Shown here: one piece after another, positions 8,160 through 17,086 of the stretch
How positions within the stretch are numbered: position 1 is the stretch's first letter
How the letters are laid out: the number at the start of each line of letters is the position of its first letter
NCBI RefSeq assembly: GCF_011395035.1
Contig: NZ_CP024768.1
Span: 1,299,377 to 1,363,376 of the forward strand
DNA from: Pantoea cypripedii
Lineage (GTDB): Bacteria; Pseudomonadota; Gammaproteobacteria; Enterobacterales; Enterobacteriaceae
Direction: 5' to 3'
DNA length: 64,000 bases
The notes under the pieces: generated by a model
The model's input: the letters and a program-made list of their open reading frames with translations, nothing else
Database searches by the model: none
Told to the model about the DNA's origin: nothing
Position numbers and translations under genes: made by a program

Positions 8160-9317
8160 TCAGGCTTTCGCCAGCGTGCTTTCCACCAACTGCTGCCAGA
8201 AGGTGATGCCAATTGGCAGCAGCTCATCATTGAAGTCGTAACAGGCGTTATGCAGCGGTGCTGAAGGCGTAGCGCCATCGGCACCCAGCCAGAAATAAGC
8301 CCCCGGACAGGCTTCCAGCATACAGGCGAAGTCTTCCGAAGCCATCGACGGATTGACCTGCCAGTGCACCTGCTGCTCGCCCAGTAACTGAGCAGCGGCC
8401 TGGCGCACCTGTTCTGCCTGTTCAGCATGATTGGCGGTGACCGGATAGCCCGGATACCAGTGAATCTCGCCACTGACGCCAAACGGGCGCGGCAGCGTAG
8501 TGACAAAATCCTCAATCAATCCACGTACCCGATCGCGCACCTCGGTTTGCAGGCAGCGCACCGTGCCGCGTAACACGATCTGCTCCGGGATAACGTTAAT
8601 CGCTTCCCCGCCGTGGATTTGCGTGACGCTCACCACCGCTGACGCGAGGGGCGATAAGCGACGTGACGGAATGGTTTGCAGCGCCAGAATCAGTTCGGCG
8701 GCCACCACCATCGGGTCAGCACCGCTTTCCGGCATCGCCGCATGGCAGCTTTTGCCGTTGAGGGTGATTTCAAACGAATCAAGCGAGGCCATCATCGCTC
8801 CGGCATTGACCGCCAGCGAGCCGACCGGTAAGCCAGGCCAGTTATGCATGGCATAAATCGCATCCATCGGGAAACGCTGGAACAGACCTTCTTCCACCAT
8901 TTTGCGCGCGCCGCCGAGGTTTTCTTCGGCGGGCTGAAAAATAAAATGCACCGTGCCGCTGAACCGGCGTGTGGCGGCCAGCTGGCAGGCTGCCGCCAGC
9001 AGCACCGCGGTGTGACCATCGTGCCCGCAGGCGTGCATCACGCCGGGTTGGCTGGATTTCCACTGTGGATTGCCTTTTTCGGTAATCGGCAGCGCGTCCA
9101 TATCGGCGCGCAGACCAATCACCGGCCCCGGACCGTTCTCCAGCGTGCCAATCACGCCGGTGCCTGCCAGACCACGAAATACCTGCAAACCCGCATCGCT
9201 GAGTACCTGCGCCACCAGGTCGCTGGTGCGCTGTTCCTGGTAACCCAGTTCCGGATGTTGGTGCAACTGGCGACGCCAGCGCAGGGCGTTTTCGAGCAGG
9301 GCGGCAGGCAGGGTCAT
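8160..9317 (-). CDS. M20 family amidohydrolase (hippurate hydrolase/aminoacylase-like)
   Basis: A 385-residue zinc carboxypeptidase-like hydrolase of family M20D. The N terminus (RRQLHQHPELGYQEQRTSDLV) is typical of hippurate, indole-acetyl-amino acid and N-acyl amino acid hydrolases. Metal ligands are visible in RADMDALPI, MHACGHDGHTA, PAEENLGGA and the C-terminal ASEDFACM/HNACYDFND region. A dimerisation lid lies in the middle. It hydrolyses an N-acyl amino acid, but the substrate cannot be read from sequence. It converges on ybiB with only 4 bp between stops and appears to be a single-gene unit. A GGAG lies 11 bp upstream of the ATG. Confidence 0.85.
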   Translation of the reverse strand: MTLPAALLENALRWRRQLHQHPELGYQEQRTSDLVAQVLSDAGLQVFRGLAGTGVIGTLENGPGPVIGLRADMDALPITEKGNPQWKSSQPGVMHACGHDGHTAVLLAAACQLAATRRFSGTVHFIFQPAEENLGGARKMVEEGLFQRFPMDAIYAMHNWPGLPVGSLAVNAGAMMASLDSFEITLNGKSCHAAMPESGADPMVVAAELILALQTIPSRRLSPLASAVVSVTQIHGGEAINVIPEQIVLRGTVRCLQTEVRDRVRGLIEDFVTTLPRPFGVSGEIHWYPGYPVTANHAEQAEQVRQAAAQLLGEQQVHWQVNPSMASEDFACMLEACPGAYFWLGADGATPSAPLHNACYDFNDELLPIGITFWQQLVESTLAKA

Positions 9318-9496
9318 AGGGCAGAATTCTCCATCAGCAGCAGTACCTCCATAAACCGATACCGCAGGAAATTAAGTTATCACTGTAGTGGCAAGCGCGG
9401 GGTGGCGTCTATCGCAGAACGGGAGAATTTGGCTATAGGCTATAGCGAAATGGAATAAATATGTCGGGTGAATAAAAATTGCATGAATATTCATCA

Positions 9497-9559
9497 GGTC
9501 GCCATTAATGGCGACCCTACAGATTTGCTGACAACGTAGGGTCGGCATTTATGCCGACC
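9497..9559. repeat. Pair of palindromes in opposite orientation (GTAGGGT family)
   Basis: Two 20-bp palindromes, 9497-9516 (GGTCGCC core) and 9540-9559 (GGTCGGC core), are flanked so that CAGGT...ACCCTAC and GTAGGGT...ACCTG face each other, like a BIME-type pair of REP units. It lies downstream of hutU and upstream of the amidohydrolase gene. Nothing else stands out between 9318 and 9575. Confidence 0.75.
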
Positions 9560-9575
9560 TGACGACAATTAACGC

Positions 9576-11264
9576 TTATTTCAGCATCGGCAGATTCAGC
9601 CCGTGCTCTTTCGCACAAGCCTGCGCCTGCTCGTAACCGGCATCAGCATGACGCATCACACCGGTGGCCGGATCGTTCCACAACACGCGTGCCAGACGCA
9701 CATCCGCTTCGGCGCTGCCGTCACAGACGATCACCACACCGGCATGCTGCGAGAAGCCCATACCGACCCCGCCGCCGTGATGCAGACTGACCCAGGTCGC
9801 GCCACCTGCGGTGTTCAGCAGGGCGTTGAGCAGCGGCCAGTCGGAAACCGCATCCGACCCATCTTTCATCGCTTCAGTTTCACGGTTCGGTGAGGCGACC
9901 GAGCCACAGTCGAGGTGGTCACGACCAATAACAATCGGTGCTTTCAGCTCGCCGTTACGCACCATCTCGTTGAACGCCAGCGCGGCTTTATGGCGCTCGC
10001 CGAGGCCCAGCCAGCAGATACGTGCCGGTAATCCCTGGAACGCGATACGCTCCTGTGCCATATCCAGCCAGCGATGCAGGTTCTTGTGATCCGGGAACAA
10101 TTCTTTCAGTTTGGCATCGGTTTTATAGATATCTTCCGGATCGCCCGACAGCGCCACCCAGCGGAACGGACCTTTACCTTCGCAGAACAGCGGGCGGATA
10201 TAGGCCGGTACAAAGCCCGGGAAATCAAAGGCATTTTCTACGCCTTCATCCAGCGCCACCTGACGAATGTTGTTGCCGTAATCCACCGTCGGAATGCCCA
10301 TATGACAGAAATCGAGCATCGCCTGAACGTGGGTTGCCATTGAGGCGCGCGCCGCTTTTTCTACCGCTTTCGGGTTGCTGACTTTCTCGGCCTGCCAGCG
10401 ATCGAGATCCCAGCCAATCGGCAGATAACCGTTCACCGGATCGTGGGCTGAAGTCTGGTCAGTGACGATATCCGGCTTCATTCCACCCGCTTTGGCGCGT
10501 TTCACCAGCTCTGGCAGAATTTCCGCCGCATTGCCCAGCAGGCCGACAGAAATGGCTTTCTTCGCTTTGGTGGCCTCGTCGATCAACTGCAACGCTTCGT
10601 CGAGGGTATAGGCTTTGTGGTCAACATAACGGGTGCGCAGACGGAAATCGATACGTGATTCCTGGCACTCAATCGCCAGCACGCAGGCACCGGCCAGCAC
10701 GCCCGCCAGCGGTTGTGCGCCGCCCATGCCGCCAAGACCGGCGGTGAGGATCCAGCGTCCACTCAGATCGTTATCGTAATGCTGACGACCGGCTTCGACG
10801 AAGGTTTCGAAGGTGCCCTGCACGATGCCCTGGGCACCGATGTAGATCCAGGAACCGGCGGTCATCTGGCCGTACATCATCAGGCCGGCTTTATCCAGCT
10901 CATGGAAGTGATCCCAGGTGGCCCAGTGTGGCACCAGGTTGGAGTTTGCCAGTAGCACGCGCGGCGCGTCAGCATGGGTACGGAACACACCAACCGGCTT
11001 GCCCGACTGAATCAATAACGTTTCTTCCGGTTGCAGGGCGCGTAGCGAACGCAGAATCTGCTCGAAGCATTCCCAGTTACGTGCTGCTTTACCGATGCCG
11101 CCGTACACCACCAGATCTTCCGGGCGTTCAGCCACGTCGGGATCGAGGTTGTTCTGGATCATGCGGTAAGCCGCTTCAATCAACCAGTTGGCGCAGTGGA
11201 GTTCAGAACCGTGCGGAGCACGGATTTCACGGGCAACTGCCTGGGTCAGAGTTTCGCTCATCAT
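9576..11264 (-). CDS. hutU: Urocanate hydratase
   Basis: A 562-residue urocanase, the usual length. It converts urocanate to 4-imidazolone-5-propionate with tightly bound NAD+. Recognisable segments include VYGGIGKAARNWECFEQIL, the glycine-rich GLGGMGGAQPLAG of the NAD site, DQTSAHDPVNGY, and ICWLGLGERH with the active-site cysteine region. Step two of histidine breakdown. It is downstream of hutH with 12 bp between them. AAGGA precedes the first of two consecutive ATGs (11264); the second is an equally possible start. Confidence 0.97.
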   Translation of the reverse strand: MMSETLTQAVAREIRAPHGSELHCANWLIEAAYRMIQNNLDPDVAERPEDLVVYGGIGKAARNWECFEQILRSLRALQPEETLLIQSGKPVGVFRTHADAPRVLLANSNLVPHWATWDHFHELDKAGLMMYGQMTAGSWIYIGAQGIVQGTFETFVEAGRQHYDNDLSGRWILTAGLGGMGGAQPLAGVLAGACVLAIECQESRIDFRLRTRYVDHKAYTLDEALQLIDEATKAKKAISVGLLGNAAEILPELVKRAKAGGMKPDIVTDQTSAHDPVNGYLPIGWDLDRWQAEKVSNPKAVEKAARASMATHVQAMLDFCHMGIPTVDYGNNIRQVALDEGVENAFDFPGFVPAYIRPLFCEGKGPFRWVALSGDPEDIYKTDAKLKELFPDHKNLHRWLDMAQERIAFQGLPARICWLGLGERHKAALAFNEMVRNGELKAPIVIGRDHLDCGSVASPNRETEAMKDGSDAVSDWPLLNALLNTAGGATWVSLHHGGGVGMGFSQHAGVVIVCDGSAEADVRLARVLWNDPATGVMRHADAGYEQAQACAKEHGLNLPMLK

Positions 11265-11276
11265 CAGTTCCTTTAT

Positions 11277-12830
11277 TCAACATTGGGTGGTGCGCATGCT
11301 CGGCAGCAGCGCAGAAAGGGCTTCCGGCCAGGCATTGCTGCTGGCCCACTGGCGCATGGTGTCGATATCCGGTGCCAGTAAACGATCCTGATCGAGGAAG
11401 GCGACCTGGGCGCGAATGCGACCCATCTCCTGCTCGATAGTGGTGGAACTTTGCAGAGGACGGTGGAAATCGATCCCCTGGGCGGCGGCCATCGCTTCAA
11501 TCCCCACCACGGCGGCGGTGTTGAAACACATGCTGCCAAGACGGCGTGCAGCGTAGGTCGCCATCGAAACATGGTCTTCCTGGTTGGCGGACGTCGGCAG
11601 GCTATCGACGCTGCCTGGATGCGCCAGCGATTTGTTTTCCGAGGCCAGCGCGGCGGCAGTGACCTGCGCGATCATAAAGCCGGAGTTGACGCCACCGTCA
11701 CGCACCAGGAAAGGCGGCAGACCGGAGAGTCCGGTATCCAGCAGCAGCGCCAGGCGACGTTCGGAAATCGCGCCCACTTCGGCCACGGCCAGGGCGATGA
11801 TATCGGCGGCAAAAGCCACCGGCTCGGCGTGGAAGTTGCCGCCGGAAATCACGTCGCCGGTGTCGCTAAATACCAGCGGATTGTCCGAGGCAGCGTTGGC
11901 CTCAATCTGCAATATCCGGGCGGCATGGCTGAGGTTGTCAAGACAGGCACCCATCACCTGCGGTACGCAGCGGATGGAGTAGGGGTCCTGCACCCGGCCA
12001 CAGTTGGCGTGCGAGCTGAGGATCTCACTGCCTTCCAGCAGCGTACTGACCGCCGCCGCCACCGCGATTTGTCCCTGCTGGCCGCGCGCCAGGTGAATAC
12101 GCGCATCAAAGGGTTTGATGGAGCCTTTGATGGCTTCCAGCGACAGCGCACCGGCCATCAGTCCGGCAGCGAACAGGTTTTCCCCTTCGAACAGGCCACG
12201 CAGCGCCAGCGCGGTAGAGACCTGGGTGCCATTCAGCAGCGCCAGACCTTCTTTCGGACCGAGCACAAACGGCGTCAGACCCACGCGTGCCAGGCCTTCA
12301 GTGGCGGGGATCAAGCTACCTTCAACGCGGACCTGACCTTCGCCCAGCAGCATCAGTGACAGATGTGCCAGCGGGGCGAGGTCGCCGGATGCGCCGACGG
12401 AACCCTTCTCCGGAATGCACGGCATCACACCGGCGTTGAACAGCGCCAGTAACGCTTCGATCAGGGAAATACGAATCCCGGAATGGCCGCGTGCCAGGCT
12501 GATGATTTTGGTGGCGACCACCAGACGAGTGACGTTATCAGGCAGCAACTCACCCAGACCAACGCTGTGCGACAGCACCAGGTTACGTTGCAGTTCGGCG
12601 AGGCGGCCAGCCGGAATCTGCGTCTGCGCCAGTTTGCCAAAGCCGGTATTGATGCCATACACCACGTTGCCCGAGGCGACAATGGCATCAACGGTCGCGC
12701 TGGCCCGATCGATGGCGGCACGTGCCTCATCAGCCAGCGTCAGTGCGACGCCACCCTGGTAAATCGCGCGCAGTGTGGCGAGGTCCACTTCACCGGGAAC
12801 GAGGCGAATATTCTGAACCGAACCTGACAT
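11277..12830 (-). CDS. hutH: Histidine ammonia-lyase
   Basis: A 517-residue histidase that removes ammonia from histidine to give urocanate, the first pathway step. The self-forming MIO cofactor comes from A147-S148-G149 in GSVGASGDLAPLAH. Other catalytic residues are present: Tyr in VVYGINTGFG, His in LSHSVG, Asn in LLNGTQ, Gln/Tyr/Arg in VQDPYSIR, Phe in GGNFHAEP and Glu in NQEDHVSM. It is the first gene of the hutHU unit, divergent from hutC. The AGGAG ribosome site abuts an operator-like palindrome at 12841-12850. Confidence 0.97.
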   Translation of the reverse strand: MSGSVQNIRLVPGEVDLATLRAIYQGGVALTLADEARAAIDRASATVDAIVASGNVVYGINTGFGKLAQTQIPAGRLAELQRNLVLSHSVGLGELLPDNVTRLVVATKIISLARGHSGIRISLIEALLALFNAGVMPCIPEKGSVGASGDLAPLAHLSLMLLGEGQVRVEGSLIPATEGLARVGLTPFVLGPKEGLALLNGTQVSTALALRGLFEGENLFAAGLMAGALSLEAIKGSIKPFDARIHLARGQQGQIAVAAAVSTLLEGSEILSSHANCGRVQDPYSIRCVPQVMGACLDNLSHAARILQIEANAASDNPLVFSDTGDVISGGNFHAEPVAFAADIIALAVAEVGAISERRLALLLDTGLSGLPPFLVRDGGVNSGFMIAQVTAAALASENKSLAHPGSVDSLPTSANQEDHVSMATYAARRLGSMCFNTAAVVGIEAMAAAQGIDFHRPLQSSTTIEQEMGRIRAQVAFLDQDRLLAPDIDTMRQWASSNAWPEALSALLPSMRTTQC

Positions 12831-12840
12831 AGTCTACTCC

Positions 12841-12850
12841 TGTCTATACA
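12841..12850. promoter_or_regulatory. HutC-type operator A (hutH leader)
   Basis: TGTCTATACA, a near-palindrome of the TGTATATACA type that HutC proteins bind. It lies only 10 bp before the hutH ATG and touches its Shine-Dalgarno sequence, so a bound repressor would block transcript elongation or initiation near the gene start. Confidence 0.65.
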
Positions 12851-12938
12851 AGTAAAACGGCAATCCCGGATAATGCTGGCATGTGGAAGTGCTGCCGGAG
12901 ATGCCATGAATAATGCGAGTGAAGCATAAGTGTCTATT

Positions 12939-12952
12939 CTTGTCTATACAAG
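12939..12952. promoter_or_regulatory. HutC-type operator B (hutH-hutC intergenic)
   Basis: CTTGTCTATACAAG is a 14-bp near-perfect palindrome (one mismatched pair, CT/TA centre aside) and has the same core as operator A exactly 98 bp away. It lies in the divergent hutH/hutC control region. Confidence 0.75.
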
Positions 12953-12964
12953 TAGCAAGCACTG

Positions 12965-13029
12965 TGCCAGATTGATCACATTCTTTGCCGGGCGTGGCAG
13001 AGCCTTCTGGCCTTCGGATCGCCGAAGGC
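12965..13029. other. Possible CRP half-matched site and stem-loop in hutH-hutC spacer
   Basis: TGCCA-GATTGA-TCACA (12965-12980) matches one half of the CRP consensus fully and the other in three of five bases, which would fit catabolite control known for hut operons. A perfect 8-bp stem with a four-base loop (GCCTTCGG-ATCG-CCGAAGGC, 13010-13029) follows. Both sites are seen; their use is inferred. These and operators A-C are what the 317-bp gap 12831-13147 holds. Confidence 0.35.
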
Positions 13030-13084
13030 ATTGCACTGTAATAAGGCAAATGTTGCACAGGAAGCGGGACTGTTGCACAGCGGG

Positions 13085-13096
13085 ATGTATATACAT
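13085..13096. promoter_or_regulatory. HutC-type operator C (hutC leader)
   Basis: ATGTATATACAT is a perfect 12-bp palindrome 52 bp before the hutC start, well placed for autorepression. Confidence 0.75.
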
Positions 13097-13147
13097 TTAC
13101 GCGTTGAGACAGTAAACTTTGGGCACTATCAGGAAAAGGAACAGGAT

Positions 13148-13903
13148 ATGGTTGAGCAGACGGCAATAGCACAACTGGCCGCGGCCATGGGTGATGAGCC
13201 TGCGCCGATTTACCAGCGCGTTAAGCAGGCGATTATCAGCCAGATCCGTGAAGGTCACTGGAAGGCCAATCAACGTGTACCCTCGGAAAGCGAGCTGGTG
13301 AATGAACTTGGCGTCAGCCGCATGACCATTAACCGGGCGCTGCGTGAACTGACCAGCGAAGGTTTTCTGGTGCGTATGCAGGGTGTCGGCACGTTCGTCG
13401 CCGAGATGAAGGGCTACACCGCGATGCTGGAGGTGCACAACATTGCGGATGAGATCGCCCAGCGTGGTCATCGTCACAGCTGTAAAATTCTGTCCCTCGG
13501 GCAGATGAAGGCGGACCCGGAGCAGGCGGCGGTGCTGGGTTTATCCACCGGCCAGATGCTGTTCCATTCGCTGATCGTGCATTACGAGAACGATTTGCCG
13601 GTGCAGCTGGAGGATCGTCTGGTCAACCCGCTGGTGGCACCGGATTATCTCAGCCAGGACTACCACCAGCTGACGCCTTATACCTATCTGATGCGGGTCG
13701 CGCCGTTAACCGCCGGTGAGCATATTGTCGAAGCGGTGCTGCCGGATCTGCGCCAGCGTAAGCATCTGGCGCTGGATGAGCACGAACCCTGCCTGCTGAT
13801 CCGTCGCCAGACATGGAGTGACAACAAAATCGTGACCTATGCGCGTCTGCTCTATCCCGGCTCGCGTTACAAATTGCTGGGCCGCTTCAGAGGACACGGC
13901 TAA
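13148..13903 (+). CDS. hutC: Histidine utilisation repressor HutC
   Basis: A 251-residue GntR-family regulator of the HutC subfamily. An N-terminal winged helix (PIYQRVKQAIISQIREGHW ... PSESELVNELGVSRMTINRALRELTSEGFLVR, about residues 20-85) is followed by a UTRA effector domain of about 140 residues. HutC proteins repress hut genes and release DNA when urocanate binds. The ATG at 13148 was chosen because AAAGGAACAGG precedes it and family members begin close to this point, although the frame is open upstream. Palindromes at 12939-12952 and 13085-13096 support control of itself and hutHU. Confidence 0.95.
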   Translation: MVEQTAIAQLAAAMGDEPAPIYQRVKQAIISQIREGHWKANQRVPSESELVNELGVSRMTINRALRELTSEGFLVRMQGVGTFVAEMKGYTAMLEVHNIADEIAQRGHRHSCKILSLGQMKADPEQAAVLGLSTGQMLFHSLIVHYENDLPVQLEDRLVNPLVAPDYLSQDYHQLTPYTYLMRVAPLTAGEHIVEAVLPDLRQRKHLALDEHEPCLLIRRQTWSDNKIVTYARLLYPGSRYKLLGRFRGHG

Positions 13904-14429
13904 GCGCGGTAAACAACAGGCTGGCATCCGCAGAGCAGGGTGCCAGCTGCGTCATCTCATCCAGCCACCACATCCCCTGATTTACCGTGAAAACCTCGCC
14001 TTCCGCTGTTTGCCAGCTGCCCGCCAGCACCCAGGCGACGCCATGTACGCTACCGATCGGCTGCTGCTGCACCGTAACCTGCGCCTGCCAGCTGTCGCGT
14101 CGCGTCATGATATTGAAATCCTGACAGGCGCTGCCACCAATCTGTGCGTCAATCGCCCACTCGCCCGGAAACGGCCAGGGTTGATGCGGTTGTAGCTGCT
14201 GTTCGCCCTGTGCACAGCGCAACAGCACGCTATCGCCATGCAGCAGGGTGATCACCCGGTCGATACCGGGGAACGGGGAAAAAGGGCCGTCTGCGGCGAT
14301 GGTGGCGATACTGGCGCGCCAGGCAAAATCCGCCGCACCCGGCGGATAACTGATGATTTCGCGGGTTTCGCCGCCGCCGTTGCGCCAGCGGCTGACGGGT
14401 AAACCGTCGTAATCGAAACGGGTTCTCAT
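13887..14429 (-). CDS. hutD: HutD family protein
   Basis: A 180-residue cupin-like protein of the HutD/Ves family, with the family signature RWRNGGGETREI near the N terminus and FAWRASIATIAADGPFSPFPGIDR after it. Work in Pseudomonas suggests HutD sets an upper limit on hut expression, perhaps by binding an intermediate; its biochemical activity is not settled. It is the second gene of the hutFD unit (4-bp overlap with hutF) and its 3' end overlaps hutC by 17 bp on the opposite strand. Confidence 0.88.
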   Translation of the reverse strand: MRTRFDYDGLPVSRWRNGGGETREIISYPPGAADFAWRASIATIAADGPFSPFPGIDRVITLLHGDSVLLRCAQGEQQLQPHQPWPFPGEWAIDAQIGGSACQDFNIMTRRDSWQAQVTVQQQPIGSVHGVAWVLAGSWQTAEGEVFTVNQGMWWLDEMTQLAPCSADASLLFTALSRVL

Positions 14430-15781
14430 CGCAGTGCCCTCATGGCAGCGGCAAAGCGTGCGGCACAGGCTTCTTCCGCCGGATGCTGGCCTTGCTCGAT
14501 CACCGCCTGACCGGCGACATAAACATCGTGAATTTGCTCACGCTGCCCGGCAAATAACCAGCGATTCAGCAACGAAGCGCTGTCCACACTGCTTAACCAG
14601 GCATCCGCTTTCAGTACCAGCCAGTCAGCGCGTTTGCCCGGCGCCAGCTCACCGTTCTGAATACCACAGGCCTGCGCGCCACCCTGGGCCGCCTGTTGCC
14701 ACAGCAGATCGCCAACGAAAGGCTGGTCAGCGGTGGTGATACGGTTACGACGGCGATCGCGCAGACGCTGGCCGTATTCCAGCCAGCGCAACTCCTCCAG
14801 CGTGCTCAGGGAGACGTGGCTGTCGGAACCGATGCCCCAGCGTCCCCCGCGGGCGATATATTCCACCGCCGGAAAGATGCCGTCACCCAGGTTGGCTTCG
14901 GTGGTCGGACACAATCCGGCCACCGCACCACTGGCGGCGAGGCGGACAATTTCGTCGTCATCAAGGTGGGTGGCGTGGATCAGGCACCAGCGGGCATCGA
15001 CGTCAAAGCGATTCATCAGCCAGGCCACCGGACGTTCACCGCTCCACGCCAGACTGTCGTTGACCTCTTTTTCCTGCTCGGCCACATGAATATGCACCGG
15101 CAAAGGGTCCGGACTGGCCGCCAGCACCTCGCGCATCTGTGCCTCATTCACCGCGCGCAGCGAGTGAAAGCACAGGCCATGATTGAACAACGGTTTGTCC
15201 GCTACCCAGCGGCTCAGTCGCTGCTGTTGTTGCAGGTAAGCCTCGGTCTGCTGGATAAAACGGCGCTGACCGTCGCTGGCGGGTTGCGAGCCGAATCCAC
15301 TGTAGCTGTACAGCACGGGCAGCAGCGTCTGACCGATCCCGGCGGTGTCCGCCGCTGCCATCAGCTGTTGCAGCATGTCATCGTGCGGATAGGCTTTGCC
15401 CCCGGCGTCATGATGCAGATAGTGGAATTCCGCCACCTGGGTATAGCCGCCTTTCAGCATCTCGATATACAACAGCGCGGCAATATCGCCCACCTGCTGT
15501 GGCGAGAGGCGCTGCACCATGCGGTACATCAGGTCGCGCCAGGTCCAGAAACTGTCCTGCGGATCGCCCGCCACTTCGGCCAGCCCGGCCATGGCGCGCT
15601 GAAACGCATGGGAATGCAGATTAGCAATCGCCGGGATCACCGGTCCTGCCAGACGAGTCGCCTCGCCAGGCTCGCTATCAGGGGTTAACGCGGTGATCAC
15701 CCCGGCGGGGTTGACAGTTATCAGCACCTGCTCATGCCAGCCATCGGCCAGCAGTGCCCGTGGGGCAAAAAAAGTTGCCAT
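14426..15781 (-). CDS. hutF: Formimidoylglutamate deiminase
   Basis: A 451-residue amidohydrolase-superfamily enzyme that turns N-formimidoyl-glutamate into N-formylglutamate and ammonia. The first metal pair is H56/H58 in ANLHSHAFQRAMAG; later features are HIHVAEQ, WCLIHATHLDDDE, GLCPTTEANLGDG and GSDSHVSLSTLEELRWLEY, all typical of HutF. Its presence together with HutG shows the five-step route rather than the HutG formiminoglutamase route. It shares a divergent control region with hutI that holds operator D. Confidence 0.95.
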   Translation of the reverse strand: MATFFAPRALLADGWHEQVLITVNPAGVITALTPDSEPGEATRLAGPVIPAIANLHSHAFQRAMAGLAEVAGDPQDSFWTWRDLMYRMVQRLSPQQVGDIAALLYIEMLKGGYTQVAEFHYLHHDAGGKAYPHDDMLQQLMAAADTAGIGQTLLPVLYSYSGFGSQPASDGQRRFIQQTEAYLQQQQRLSRWVADKPLFNHGLCFHSLRAVNEAQMREVLAASPDPLPVHIHVAEQEKEVNDSLAWSGERPVAWLMNRFDVDARWCLIHATHLDDDEIVRLAASGAVAGLCPTTEANLGDGIFPAVEYIARGGRWGIGSDSHVSLSTLEELRWLEYGQRLRDRRRNRITTADQPFVGDLLWQQAAQGGAQACGIQNGELAPGKRADWLVLKADAWLSSVDSASLLNRWLFAGQREQIHDVYVAGQAVIEQGQHPAEEACAARFAAAMRALR

Positions 15782-15804
15782 GGTTGATCCTTAGCGGCGG
15801 TTAG

Positions 15805-15824
15805 TTGTATATACATATACATAC
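15805..15824. promoter_or_regulatory. HutC-type operator D (hutF-hutI intergenic)
   Basis: TTGTATATACA at 15805-15815 contains the exact TGTATATACA core, and a second overlapping half-match (TATACATA) follows. It sits in the 87-bp gap between divergent hutF and hutI, so one site can control both. Confidence 0.75.
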
Positions 15825-15868
15825 TTTGAGGCACAGTGTAAATCGTGAAAGGCAAGGGGACACGGGAG

Positions 15869-17086
15869 ATGGCAGAAGCAAAGCAGATCGACAGCCTGTG
15901 GCTGGGCGCGGATATTGTGACCATGCGCGAAGGCCGTTACAACCTGATTGCCGATGGTGCGCTGGCAGTCGATCAGGGCCAGCTGGTGTGGGTGGGGCCG
16001 CGCAGTGAACTGCCGGAATTCCACGCGCGCGAACAGCACCATTTCGATGGTGGCATCATCACCCCTGGGCTGGTGGATTGCCATACCCATCTGGTATTTG
16101 GCGGCGACCGCAGCGCAGAATTCGAGCAGCGTCTGAACGGTGTCAGCTATGCCGAAATCGCCGCGCAGGGCGGTGGTATTCTCTCCACGGTGCGCGCTAC
16201 CCGCGCCGCCACTCAGGAACAACTGGTGGCGTCGGCACGCTGGCGGCTGGATCGTCTGCTGGCGGAAGGGGTGACGACGGTAGAGATCAAATCCGGCTAT
16301 GGGCTGGATGAAGCCAGCGAGCTGACCATGTTGCGCGCCATCCGTGAACTGGCACAAAACGTGCCTGCTGATGTACTGGCAACCTGTCTGGCGGCGCATA
16401 GCTTCCCGCCTGAGTTTAAAGACAACCCGCAGGGCTGGGTGGATATCATCTGTGATCGTCTGTTGCCGCAGGTGCATGCCGCCGGGCTGGCGGATGCGGT
16501 GGATGCTTTCTGTGAACATCTGGCCTTCTCACCTGAGCAGGTGAGCCAGGTGTTTGATAAGGCCAAAGCGCTGGGTATGCCAATCAAACTGCATGCCGAG
16601 CAGCTTTCCTCGCTGGGCGGCGCAGCGCTGGCGGCCCGTTATGGCGCGCTGTCGGCTGACCACCTTGAGTACGCCACCGAAAGCGATGCACAGGCGATGG
16701 CGCAGCATGGCACCGTTGCGGTCCTGCTGCCTGGCGCGTTTTATCTGCTGCGCGAAACCCAGCGGCCACCGGTGGCATTGTTCCGCCAGTACGGGGTGCC
16801 GATGGCACTGGCCAGCGATGCCAATCCGGGTACTTCACCGGCGCTGTCGCTGCGTCTGATGCTGAATATGGGTTGCACGTTGTTTGGCATGACGCCGGAA
16901 GAGGCGCTGGCAGGGGTGACCTTGTGGGGCGCGCAGGCGCTGGGTCTGCAGCATACACACGGCTCTCTGGAGCCGGGTAAAGTGGCAAATTTTGTGCACT
17001 GGCCGCTGGCACGTCCGGCGGAACTGGTTTACTGGCTGGGCGGCGAGTTGCCGTGCCAGGTTATCTATCGTGGAGAAGCGCAATGA
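15869..17086 (+). CDS. hutI: Imidazolonepropionase
   Basis: A 405-residue amidohydrolase that opens 4-imidazolone-5-propionate to N-formimidoyl-glutamate. The metal motif is H72-x-H74 in GLVDCHTHLVFGGDR; KLHAEQLSS, DHLEY and ALASDANPGTSP are the later metal and substrate segments. An in-frame GTG lies at 15845, but the ATG at 15869 has AAGGGGA 8 bp upstream and gives the usual length. The stop codon overlaps the hutG start (ATGA). Confidence 0.95.
   Translation: MAEAKQIDSLWLGADIVTMREGRYNLIADGALAVDQGQLVWVGPRSELPEFHAREQHHFDGGIITPGLVDCHTHLVFGGDRSAEFEQRLNGVSYAEIAAQGGGILSTVRATRAATQEQLVASARWRLDRLLAEGVTTVEIKSGYGLDEASELTMLRAIRELAQNVPADVLATCLAAHSFPPEFKDNPQGWVDIICDRLLPQVHAAGLADAVDAFCEHLAFSPEQVSQVFDKAKALGMPIKLHAEQLSSLGGAALAARYGALSADHLEYATESDAQAMAQHGTVAVLLPGAFYLLRETQRPPVALFRQYGVPMALASDANPGTSPALSLRLMLNMGCTLFGMTPEEALAGVTLWGAQALGLQHTHGSLEPGKVANFVHWPLARPAELVYWLGGELPCQVIYRGEAQ

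Noticed and set aside
14696..15688. A 330-codon open frame antisense to hutF
   Set aside because: hutF is certain from its metal-binding motifs; this frame shows only shadow composition.
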